NCBI RefSeq assembly: GCF_900113655.1
Contig: NZ_FOQF01000024.1
Coordinates: 1-57,397, forward strand
Length of the DNA stretch: 57,397 nt
Direction: 5' to 3'
Source of the DNA: Pseudobutyrivibrio sp. OR37
Lineage (GTDB): Bacteria > Bacillota > Clostridia > Lachnospirales > Lachnospiraceae
The stretch's first letter is position 1; each line of letters starts with the position of its first letter. The position numbers and the translations under genes are program-made. This document shows, piece by piece, positions 34,023 through 40,957 of this stretch. The notes beneath the pieces were generated by a model. That model saw only the letters and a program-made list of their open reading frames with translations. It ran no database searches and had not been told where the DNA came from.

Positions 34023-34793
34023 ATGAATAGAGTAAAAAGTTTTATGTTCAAAGTTATTGCGCCTTTATTACTAATCGTAGTGTGGCAGATATTTGGCACA
34101 TTGGGAGTTTTGAATGAACATATTTTACCACCTCCTACAAAGGTTATTTCAACATTTGTTCAATTATTTAAAAACGGCAAGTTAGTGGATAATCTATTTA
34201 TAAGTTTAATTCGAGTGTTTCGAGGTTTTATATTAGGTGCTCTAGCTGGAGTGGTCATTGGTATATTTATGGGGTTATCGCGACCAATTAACAAGATACT
34301 AAGCTCGCTAGTAAGTATTTTTAGACCAATTCCTATGATTGCTTGGATTCCGTTACTTATTCTTGGCTTAGGAATAGGTGAAGAATCAAAGGTAGCAGTA
34401 ATATTTATAGGAACTTTGTGGCCGGTGCTATTAAATACAATTAGTGGGATTCTCTCAGTTGATACTAAACTTATAGAAGTATCAAGAGTTTTAGAAAAAA
34501 GCAAAATAGAAATGCTTATAAAAGTCATTATGCCATCAGCATGGCCAGCAATTTTTACGGGCTTGCGATTGGGAATTAGTACGGCTTGGACATGCGTGGT
34601 TGCAGCAGAAATGATAGCAGCGTCATCTGGAATAGGCTATATGATTATGTATGCCAGAGAATTGTCACAACCTGATGTAGTACTTGTTGGTGTATTTACT
34701 ATCGGATTTGTTGGTCTATTGATTGATGCAATAATTGGTGCGTTGCAAAAGAAGGCTTTGGGTTGGAGCTATATAAATAAAAATGGAAGGTGA
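34023..34793 (+). CDS. ssuC: Sulfonate/taurine-type ABC transporter permease (1)
   Basis: A 256-residue permease with about six membrane segments, starting MNRVKSFMFKVIAPLL. The EAA-like loop LIEVSRVLEKSKIEMLIKVI and PIPMIAWIPLLILGLGIGEESK are typical of the SsuC/TauC/NrtB group. The ATG at 34023 sits six bases after AGAGGT. Its stop overlaps the start region of the ATPase gene. It completes, with the genes at 31,213 and 34,799, one importer. Confidence 0.87.
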   Translation: MNRVKSFMFKVIAPLLLIVVWQIFGTLGVLNEHILPPPTKVISTFVQLFKNGKLVDNLFISLIRVFRGFILGALAGVVIGIFMGLSRPINKILSSLVSIFRPIPMIAWIPLLILGLGIGEESKVAVIFIGTLWPVLLNTISGILSVDTKLIEVSRVLEKSKIEMLIKVIMPSAWPAIFTGLRLGISTAWTCVVAAEMIAASSGIGYMIMYARELSQPDVVLVGVFTIGFVGLLIDAIIGALQKKALGWSYINKNGR

Positions 34794-34798
34794 TGGGA

Positions 34799-35578
34799 AT
34801 GGCTGAGAGTAATGAGGTGCGTTTTGAAAATGTTGATAAAGTATTCCCATTAGATGGGGATTATTTAGAAGTACTAGATACAATTAATCTTAATATTAAG
34901 TCGGGAGAATTTATTAGTATAGTTGGAAACTCTGGCTGCGGAAAAAGCACGCTGCTAAAAATGCTTGTGGGTTTGGATTCCCCAACTAAAGGAAAAATAA
35001 TTGTCGGTGATAGAGTGGTAAGTGAACCTCGCGCTGATGTTGGAATGGTTTTTCAAGAGGCAAGACTATTCCCTTGGCTAAGTATTGAAAAAAATATTTC
35101 TTTTGGTATTGCAAATAATGTTGCCAAAGAAAATCGTCAAAGGATAGTCAAAGAAGCTATTGAGCTTGTTGGATTACATGGTTTTGAAAAAGCATATCCA
35201 GCACAATTATCAGGGGGGATGCAGCAGCGAGCATCTATTGCTAGAGCATTAGTTGGTGAGCCGGAAGTGCTACTATTGGATGAGCCCTTTGGAGCATTAG
35301 ATGCATTTACAAGAATTACAATGCAAAATGAGGTTTTAAAAATATGGGAAAAAGAGAAGAGAACCATGATTTTAGTAACCCACGATATAGATGAAGCAAT
35401 TTTTTTAAGTGATCGAATAGTAATTCTATCTGAAAGACCTGGAAATATCAAAGAAATAATAAATGTGGATTTGCCTCGACCAAGGGACAGAAGTCGACAG
35501 GAATTTTTGAATATAAGGAAAAAAATCTTAACGAGTTTCATTGGAAATACAGGACTAGATGTAGAGTATTATATTTAA
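34799..35578 (+). CDS. ssuB: Sulfonate/taurine-type ABC transporter ATPase (1)
   Basis: A 259-residue ATPase with Walker A GNSGCGKSTLLKML, Q-loop FQEARLFPWL, signature LSGGMQQRASIARAL, Walker B VLLLDEPFGALDAF and switch VTHDIDEAIFLSDR, the SsuB/TauB subgroup pattern. Starts at 34793 or GTG 34790 are also possible, overlapping ssuC; 34799 has the best distance from AAGGTGATGGG. It is the last gene of the metK operon, which ends 34 bases before a strong terminator. Confidence 0.9.
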   Translation: MAESNEVRFENVDKVFPLDGDYLEVLDTINLNIKSGEFISIVGNSGCGKSTLLKMLVGLDSPTKGKIIVGDRVVSEPRADVGMVFQEARLFPWLSIEKNISFGIANNVAKENRQRIVKEAIELVGLHGFEKAYPAQLSGGMQQRASIARALVGEPEVLLLDEPFGALDAFTRITMQNEVLKIWEKEKRTMILVTHDIDEAIFLSDRIVILSERPGNIKEIINVDLPRPRDRSRQEFLNIRKKILTSFIGNTGLDVEYYI

Positions 35579-35587
35579 TCACTTGCA

Positions 35588-35630
35588 GCTATACTTCTAC
35601 AGAGTTATAATAAAGCTATACTTCTACAGA
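35588..35630 (+). repeat. 16-bp direct repeat around the operon terminator
   Basis: GCTATACTTCTACAGA occurs at 35588-35603 and again at 35615-35630, the second copy being the left arm of the terminator hairpin. The duplication looks like slippage or the scar of an insertion next to the following toxin-like module. Confidence 0.65.
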
Positions 35631-35649
35631 AGTATAGCTTTTATTTTTT
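35612..35649 (+). terminator. Intrinsic terminator of the metK-ssuB operon
   Basis: AAAGCTATACTT and AAGTATAGCTTT form 12 perfect pairs around CTACAG, followed by TATTTTTT. It ends the long sulfur operon just before the DUF3990 gene. Confidence 0.88.
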
Positions 35650-35667
35650 GAAAGCAAGGTGGTTTAG

Positions 35668-36321
35668 TTGAGCAAAATAGTTTTATATCATGGTTCAGAT
35701 AAAATAGTAAGCGCTCCTCAGTATGGGTATGGAAAGCCCTTCAATGATTATGGGCAGGGCTTTTATTGCACTAAGCATATAGACCTGGCCAAGGAATGGG
35801 CAGTAGAAGCTGAGAGAGACGGTTTTGTTAATGTATATGAAATAGATGATAAGGGGCTTAAGATTCTAAATCTTAATGATGAAAAGTATTCAATTTTGCA
35901 TTGGATTACACTGCTGATTGAGCATAGAACCTTTAGTATCAACAGCCCACTGGCAAGGGATGGTATTGGGTTTTTGCAGCGAAACTATCATATAGATATA
36001 GATGAATATGATGCAATAATCGGTTATAGGGCAGATGATTCATATTTTTCATTTGCCAGAGCCTTTTTGGCAAATACTATTAGCATTGAACAGTTGGAAG
36101 AAGCTATGCACCTTGGTGAATTGGGACAACAGTTCTTTATAAAGAGTGAAAAGGCTTTTTCAAAGCTTAAGTTTATAGAGGCAAAACAAGTTGATTGCGC
36201 AGAGTATTATCCTAAGAAGTCTGCTAGGGACAGCAAAGCAAGGGAAAGCTATAGTACTATTGCTGATGCAATGGATAAAAAAGGAACATATCTTATTGAT
36301 CTTGTAAGAAAGGAGCAGTAG
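35668..36321 (+). CDS. DUF3990 family protein, probable ADP-ribosyltransferase-like toxin
   Basis: A 217-residue protein with a TTG start behind AAGGTGG. It opens IVLYHGSDKIVSAPQYGYGKP and GQGFYCTKHIDLAKEWA, the N-terminal pattern of DUF3990, a family related to ADP-ribosyltransferase folds and often placed with small helix-turn-helix or DUF3791 partners as toxin-antitoxin-like pairs. Here the next gene, one base on, encodes an HTH protein. The pair interrupts the run of sulfur operons and has a different theme, suggesting an acquired module. Toxicity is inferred from family context. Confidence 0.72.
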   Translation: MSKIVLYHGSDKIVSAPQYGYGKPFNDYGQGFYCTKHIDLAKEWAVEAERDGFVNVYEIDDKGLKILNLNDEKYSILHWITLLIEHRTFSINSPLARDGIGFLQRNYHIDIDEYDAIIGYRADDSYFSFARAFLANTISIEQLEEAMHLGELGQQFFIKSEKAFSKLKFIEAKQVDCAEYYPKKSARDSKARESYSTIADAMDKKGTYLIDLVRKEQ

Positions 36322-36322
36322 A

Positions 36323-36955
36323 ATGGTTCATCCTTATAAAGAAATATATCTTAGTGATGCTATGGCAAATTTAGCAGAAGCATTTCAGGTGGCAGCTTAC
36401 GATTACAAGTTCAGTCTAGATTTTTTTATGAGCCTGTTCATCGTTTCAGGAATAGCAGCACAGTTTGAAGTGGGAAATCCCAAATACATAGTTGGAAAAT
36501 CCGGGGCGGAGCTTACTCAGGAGATAGTCCTTAGAACAAATGCTACAGAACTAAGGCAGATTGATACATCCTTTAAAGCACCTAAAGAGGATTATTGGAC
36601 AGGTTGGGTGTTAGCATATTATCAGTGGTACTCGGCCAAGAGCTTCAAGGAAATACAAAGCATTATTACTCCAGAGGAATTAATGGAGAAGTACAATCCA
36701 TATCATGAAATGGATGAAATGCAGATAGTAGAATATATTAATTCCAAAGTCGACAAAGCAAGAGCGGTAAGCAGGCTTCAGATGTATCGTAAATACTTTG
36801 AAATGTCACAAAGTGAGCTGGCGAAGGAAGCAGATGTTAATTTGCGTACATTGCAGCAGTATGAAATTGGGGCAAAGGATATAGGTAAAGCCTCGGTGGC
36901 TACACTTGAATCTTTATGTAAGGTTTTGAAATGTGACGTAAAGGATTTATTATAG
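36323..36955 (+). CDS. XRE-type helix-turn-helix protein, probable antitoxin partner
   Basis: A 210-residue protein. The N-terminal 150 residues include a DUF3791-like stretch (AYDYKFSLDFFMSLFIVSGIA) and aromatic segments; the last 60 residues are an XRE helix-turn-helix, LQMYRKYFEMSQSELAKEAD then VNLRTLQQYEIGAKDIGKAS. It begins one base after the DUF3990 gene, giving a tight bicistron. Neutralising the DUF3990 product and autoregulating the pair are the likely roles. Confidence 0.7.
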   Translation: MVHPYKEIYLSDAMANLAEAFQVAAYDYKFSLDFFMSLFIVSGIAAQFEVGNPKYIVGKSGAELTQEIVLRTNATELRQIDTSFKAPKEDYWTGWVLAYYQWYSAKSFKEIQSIITPEELMEKYNPYHEMDEMQIVEYINSKVDKARAVSRLQMYRKYFEMSQSELAKEADVNLRTLQQYEIGAKDIGKASVATLESLCKVLKCDVKDLL

Positions 36956-36993
36956 TTAGTATGATAATTAAATAAGTATATTTGATCTGATTT

Positions 36994-37038
36994 GAGGGTC
37001 GGTTATAGATTGAATCTATAACCGGCTCTCATTTTCTT
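36994..37038 (+). terminator. Intrinsic terminator of the DUF3990/HTH pair
   Basis: GAGGGTCGGTTATAGA and TCTATAACCGGCTCTC form a 16-pair stem with two G-T pairs around TTGAA, followed by ATTTTCTTT. The sequence after the stem resembles that after the terminator at 40,827. Confidence 0.88.
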
Positions 37039-37053
37039 TAGGAGCTAGATATC

Positions 37054-37100
37054 TTGTATTTACGGGCTTTGTGACATATAATCCTATCAACCTAGTGGAT
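37054..37100 (+). promoter_or_regulatory. Promoter and sulfur operator C of the YeiH-like gene
   Basis: TTGTAT (37054-37059) and TATAAT (37077-37082) are 17 bases apart. The operator TCCTA-TCAACCTAG-TGGAT (37082-37100) begins at the end of the -10 box and covers the transcription start. It is the most degenerate copy on its right half. It shares the surrounding 60 bases with operator D. Confidence 0.65.
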
Positions 37101-37124
37101 AAATAGTTGAAAGGAGAGAATGAT

Positions 37125-38501
37125 ATGGCGGATATAACAGTAGGAAGAAATCAAGTGAAAAATGATGACATAGTTACTACATCAAAATCACAGATTTCAG
37201 ATTTATGGAAGAAGGAAGATTGGCTTACGATTTGGATTGGAGCAATTCTTATTGCAGTCGCAGCAATAGCAGTTATTACAGGAAGCTTTGATTTTAGCGC
37301 TGCAAAGTTTTCAACCTGGGGAAATGGCGTAAGTGTATTGGAGCAATTAGGGACAGGAAGCTTTTGGATATCCCTTGCAAGAACGTTTCTTGTAACAGGA
37401 GTACTGTTTACAACAGGTGTTAAGCTTAAAGGTGAATCAGTAAAGGATTATATTCCAGCATACTCGGCCCTGTTTTTACTAGCTATACTAGTAAGATTCA
37501 TTTCAGCAGAATATACACTTAACAGATATTTGGAATGGGCTTTCTGGGCACTTATAGTTGGACTTGTAATTTCAAACACAATCGGTGTTCCTAAATGGTT
37601 AAAGCCGGCGGTTCAGACAGAGTACTACATCAAGGCTGGACTTGTAGTAATGGGATTTTCAGTACTTTTCTCAAACATTATTAATTTTGGTTTATACGGA
37701 CTTGGCATAGCATGGATTGTTACTCCAGTGGTAATCATCTTCATGTGGTTCTTTGGAACAAAGGTACTTAAGATTGATAACAAGCCACTTGTTATTACAC
37801 TTGCAACAGCAACATCTGTCTGCGGTACTTCTGCAGCAATTGCAGCAGGTGCTTCATCAAAGGCAAAGAAGACAGATCTTTCACTTGCAGTTTCAATTTC
37901 CATCATTTTTACAGTAATCATGATGGTATTCGAGCCAATTATTATTAAGGCTACAGGCCTTGGAGAGCTTATGGGAGGAGCTCTTATCGGCGGAACAGTA
38001 GATTCAACTGGCGCTGTTACAGTAGCAGGTACAGCACTTGGTGAGACTGCACAGACAGCAGCAGTACTTGTTAAATCTATTCAGAATATCCTTATTGGAT
38101 TTATCGCATTTGCGGTAGCAATTTTCTTTTCGACAAGAGTGGAAAATGGTAATGGAAAGACAAATGTTTCTGCAACAGAAATTTGGTATAGACTTCCAAA
38201 ATTCATATTAGGATTCTTTGCAGCATCACTTATTGCATCATTTGTATTCCTTCCAGCAGTTGGAAGTGAGTCTGTAGCAAGCATTAATGGAGTTTTAGAT
38301 CAGTACAAAAACTGGGCATTCGTTCTTGCATTTACAAGCATTGGTCTTGATACAAACTTTAAGGAAATCAAGGAACAATTTAAGGGAGGTAAGCCACTTA
38401 CTCTTTATGTGGTAGGTCAGCTATTTAATATTGTTCTTACTTTTATAGCAGTATATATACTTCTATCTGGAAAGTTTTTCCCAGTTCCTGTATTGAATTA
38501 A
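37125..38501 (+). CDS. YeiH-family transporter (putative sulfate/sulfur-compound exporter)
   Basis: A 458-residue protein with about 10-11 membrane segments. ATSVCGTSAAIAAGASSKAKKTD, ALIGGTVDSTGAVTVAGTALGE and FVLAFTSIGLDTNFKEI are the family landmarks of COG2855 (YeiH, PF03601). Members are called putative sulfate exporters, and several occur with sulfonate-degrading genes, where sulfite or sulfate export has been suggested. The start at 37125 follows AAAGGAGAG. It sits under a sulfur operator and is followed by a small membrane protein. The transported ion is not settled. Confidence 0.8.
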   Translation: MADITVGRNQVKNDDIVTTSKSQISDLWKKEDWLTIWIGAILIAVAAIAVITGSFDFSAAKFSTWGNGVSVLEQLGTGSFWISLARTFLVTGVLFTTGVKLKGESVKDYIPAYSALFLLAILVRFISAEYTLNRYLEWAFWALIVGLVISNTIGVPKWLKPAVQTEYYIKAGLVVMGFSVLFSNIINFGLYGLGIAWIVTPVVIIFMWFFGTKVLKIDNKPLVITLATATSVCGTSAAIAAGASSKAKKTDLSLAVSISIIFTVIMMVFEPIIIKATGLGELMGGALIGGTVDSTGAVTVAGTALGETAQTAAVLVKSIQNILIGFIAFAVAIFFSTRVENGNGKTNVSATEIWYRLPKFILGFFAASLIASFVFLPAVGSESVASINGVLDQYKNWAFVLAFTSIGLDTNFKEIKEQFKGGKPLTLYVVGQLFNIVLTFIAVYILLSGKFFPVPVLN

Positions 38502-38516
38502 TTATACGAGGAGAAG

Positions 38517-38804
38517 ATGAATATGAAATCTACATTGAGAAAGTTAATGAAAATATTTGGAATAGTTTTTGTAGTAGCGGTTATAGGTCTTGCTGTATAT
38601 ATAATGGCTAATGGACTTGGCTTAGTCGATGGCCTCGATTTTGGTGCTGGCGCATATTATTATGCAGATATCCCGCAATTCGCTAAGTACGTAAATGGAG
38701 AGCATTTTAAATCAGCTTTCCCAATGTGGATTCATATAGTGCTATTTTTAATTTGGGGAGTATTGATGTATAGATTATGGATATGGTTAGATAAAAAATT
38801 ATGA
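38517..38804 (+). CDS. Small membrane protein cotranscribed with the YeiH-like transporter
   Basis: A 95-residue protein with two membrane segments (about residues 12-33 and 70-88) and an aromatic loop GAGAYYYADIPQFAKYVNG. I do not recognise a family. Two ATGs (38517 and 38523) follow GAGGAGAAG and either may be used. The 15-base gap to the transporter gene suggests a partner or accessory subunit. Confidence 0.6.
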   Translation: MNMKSTLRKLMKIFGIVFVVAVIGLAVYIMANGLGLVDGLDFGAGAYYYADIPQFAKYVNGEHFKSAFPMWIHIVLFLIWGVLMYRLWIWLDKKL

Positions 38805-38805
38805 T

Positions 38806-38842
38806 ATAAAAAAAGCCTTCCCCATGAGGGGAAGGTGGCCAA
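38806..38842 (-). terminator. Intrinsic terminator of the FNT channel gene
   Basis: CCTTCCCC and GGGGAAGG (38816-38835) pair around ATGA. Read on the minus strand it is followed by CTTTTTTTATATC. It lies 20 bases past the stop codon of the FNT gene. Confidence 0.82.
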
Positions 38843-38861
38843 AGGCCGGATGATATGTATT

Positions 38862-39476
38862 TTATTTAATCTTCTTACATACATAATTAATGCAGATACC
38901 ACCAACAGTATTTCCAGCAGTGATAACAAGAAGCTTGATTATCGCATTTACGGAATAATTAAATGCCATGTTGTAATAGAACATATCTGCAACGCAGTGC
39001 TCTGTTCCTGCAAGAATAAATCCCATAACGCCAAGGAATATTCCTAGGTATTTGCCAAGCTCATGGCTGTTATTCTTAAATTCATCTACTGCAATAAAAA
39101 TAAAAATGTTGCATAAGATTCCAAGTAAGAACAGGCTCAAGTATGAGTCACCATTCTTAACTTCGCAAAGAGCTGTAGCCTTTTCAGAAACGGCTGCTCC
39201 AACTCTAGTACCTCTTATCATAAGAGCAAGTATTAATGTTCCGATAAAATTTCCAACCCAAATAGATATCATATCAAGTGCAGTAGGGCCGCCTTTATCG
39301 ATTGTATAGCAAACCTTACCAGTGAAAAGATTAAAACCGAAGGTAAGAACTACGAAAAGTCCAACGGAGAAAAGTGCTGAACCAATCACCTTATTTTCCA
39401 GGGATAAATAAATGAGGCCACCAAGTCCGATGGTGAAACCAGCCATAATAGATTTTACAAAAGATTTAGTATTCAT
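38862..39476 (-). CDS. Formate/nitrite transporter family channel (possible sulfite or hydrosulfide channel)
   Basis: A 204-residue protein with about six membrane segments. The family landmarks are visible: the histidine motif GTEHCVADMFYYN, and FNLFTGKVCY in the first half. FNT members carry formate (FocA), nitrite (NirC) or hydrosulfide (the clostridial HSC/AsrD next to sulfite reductase). The start MNTKSFVKS is preceded by AAAGGAGAG. The length is shorter than FocA (about 285). The setting among sulfite-producing and sulfite-reducing genes favours a sulfur anion, but formate cannot be excluded. Confidence 0.75.
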   Translation of the reverse strand: MNTKSFVKSIMAGFTIGLGGLIYLSLENKVIGSALFSVGLFVVLTFGFNLFTGKVCYTIDKGGPTALDMISIWVGNFIGTLILALMIRGTRVGAAVSEKATALCEVKNGDSYLSLFLLGILCNIFIFIAVDEFKNNSHELGKYLGIFLGVMGFILAGTEHCVADMFYYNMAFNYSVNAIIKLLVITAGNTVGGICINYVCKKIK

Positions 39477-39494
39477 ATATAGTCTCTCCTTTAA

Positions 39495-39523
39495 CGGCAA
39501 TATTATATGTATTTTTTTACTTA
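39495..39523 (-). promoter_or_regulatory. Promoter of the FNT channel gene
   Basis: On the minus strand a TTGCTT box and a TATAAT box are 17 bases apart, upstream of the AAAGGAG site of the FNT gene. No clear copy of the 19-bp sulfur operator follows it. Confidence 0.55.
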
Positions 39524-39547
39524 AAAGCAACGAAGTTTAATAGGTAT

Positions 39548-39601
39548 TTGACAAAATACAAAAAAGAAAATAACATAGTATAGCCTATTAAATAGATGGG
39601 T
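39548..39601 (+). promoter_or_regulatory. Promoter and sulfur operator G of the rhodanese-PP-loop gene
   Basis: TTGACA (39548-39553) and TAACAT (39571-39576) are 17 bases apart. GCCTA-TTAAATAGA-TGGGT (39583-39601) follows the -10 box and matches the operator family with one change per half-site. Its spacer resembles that of operator E before metY. Confidence 0.6.
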
Positions 39602-39642
39602 GTAAAAGGATGAGTTGTTTTTTGTTAAAAAATGAGGAGTTT

Positions 39643-40809
39643 ATGAAGGAAATATCATATAAAGAGCTTTTGGAGCTCAGTAAAGATTCATATATATTGG
39701 TTGATACCAGAAATGAGGGAAGTCTTAAATACGGTATGATTCCTGGCGCAGTTAGCATCACTCATGAACTGTTTGAGACAGATTTAGAGGGTGTCTGCAA
39801 TCGTCTGGACAAATCAAAGCAGATAATACTTTACTGCACCAGAGGCGTGGTTTCGGTAGATGATGCTGCTGTTTTATCAGAGCAGGGATTTGATGCGGTA
39901 AGCCTTAAGGGCGGTTATAATAGTTATCTTTCAGCCATGATGGAGGCTCAGGATAATGAGGCAGAGGAAGAGCTTAACGAAAAGACTGCTGAGATAGAAA
40001 AGAGCATCAGAAAGAAATTTCATAAGACATTGTTTTCTCCATTTGCAAGAGCTTGCAAGCAGTATGAGCTTATCAAAGAAGGTGACCATATAGCTGTATG
40101 CATATCCGGTGGTAAGGATTCCATGCTTATGGCAAAGCTTTTTCAGGAGATTAAGAGACATCAGAAGGTTAATTTTGAGCTTACCTTCCTTGTAATGGAT
40201 CCAGGATACAGTGATGTCAATCGCAAGCTCATTGAAAGCAACGCCAAGCTAATGGGAATTCCAATTGTTATATATGAAAGCGATATTTTTGATGCAGTTG
40301 ATACAGTTGATAAGAATCCATGTTATCTGTGTGCCAGAATGCGCCGCGGCCATCTATACTCAAAGGCCAAGGAGTTAGGCTGCAACAAGATTGCACTTGG
40401 TCACCACTATGATGATGTTATTGAAACTATCCTGATGGGAATGCTTTATGGCGCCCAGGTGCAGACTATGATGCCTAAGCTCCATTCTACTAATTTCGAG
40501 GGCATGGAATTAATCAGACCACTGTATCTCATTAGACAGGATGATATTATTGCATGGCAAAGATACAACGGCTTACACTTCCTACAGTGTGCCTGTCATT
40601 TCACCGAGACCTGTGACAGCTGTTCTGTAGATGGAACCAGCGCATCAAAGCGTCTTGAAACAAGAAACTTAATCGCAGAGCTTAAAAAGGTAAATCCTTA
40701 TGTGGAATCAAACATTTTCCGCAGTGTTGAAAATGTAAATCTTGCTACAGTAATTGCATACAAGCAGGATGGTGTGAAGCATCATTTCTTAGATGACTAC
40801 GATAAATAA
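39643..40809 (+). CDS. Rhodanese domain fused to TtcA-like PP-loop sulfurtransferase
   Basis: A 388-residue two-domain protein. Residues 1-105 are a rhodanese with catalytic Cys65 in YCTRGVVS. A charged linker follows, then a PP-loop ATPase of the TtcA type with SGGKDSMLM (155-163), the cysteine pair PCYLCARMRRG and CACHFTETCDSC, which can hold a 4Fe-4S cluster. TtcA enzymes thiolate a tRNA base; the fused rhodanese can pass the sulfur. The ATG at 39643 follows GAGGAG at a short distance; an ATG at 39610 has a poorer site. A sulfur operator precedes it, so it may thiolate something other than tRNA. Confidence 0.78.
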   Translation: MKEISYKELLELSKDSYILVDTRNEGSLKYGMIPGAVSITHELFETDLEGVCNRLDKSKQIILYCTRGVVSVDDAAVLSEQGFDAVSLKGGYNSYLSAMMEAQDNEAEEELNEKTAEIEKSIRKKFHKTLFSPFARACKQYELIKEGDHIAVCISGGKDSMLMAKLFQEIKRHQKVNFELTFLVMDPGYSDVNRKLIESNAKLMGIPIVIYESDIFDAVDTVDKNPCYLCARMRRGHLYSKAKELGCNKIALGHHYDDVIETILMGMLYGAQVQTMMPKLHSTNFEGMELIRPLYLIRQDDIIAWQRYNGLHFLQCACHFTETCDSCSVDGTSASKRLETRNLIAELKKVNPYVESNIFRSVENVNLATVIAYKQDGVKHHFLDDYDK

Positions 40810-40826
40810 TACGTATATACGTTAAT

Positions 40827-40872
40827 AGAGCTAGCTATAAAACTGATTTATAGCTAGCTCTAATTTTATTTA
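40827..40872 (+). terminator. Intrinsic terminator after the rhodanese-PP-loop gene
   Basis: AGAGCTAGCTATAAA and TTTATAGCTAGCTCT form 15 perfect pairs around ACTGA, followed by AATTTTATTT. A small palindrome ACGTATATACGT lies just before it. Confidence 0.88.
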
Positions 40873-40885
40873 GGAACTGGATATA

Positions 40886-40932
40886 TTGAAGTGGGAAGAT
40901 TTATCTGTTATTATCCTATCAACCTAGTAGGT
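40886..40932 (+). promoter_or_regulatory. Promoter and sulfur operator D of the sulfonate/glycyl-radical operon
   Basis: TTGAAG (40886-40891) and TATTAT (40909-40914) are 17 bases apart. TCCTA-TCAACCTAG-TAGGT (40914-40932) lies at the transcription start. The wider sequence CTATCAACCTA-G-TAGGTGAATAG is nearly palindromic, with two mismatches. Confidence 0.68.
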
Positions 40933-40957
40933 GAATAGATTTCAAAGGGGCGTATAA

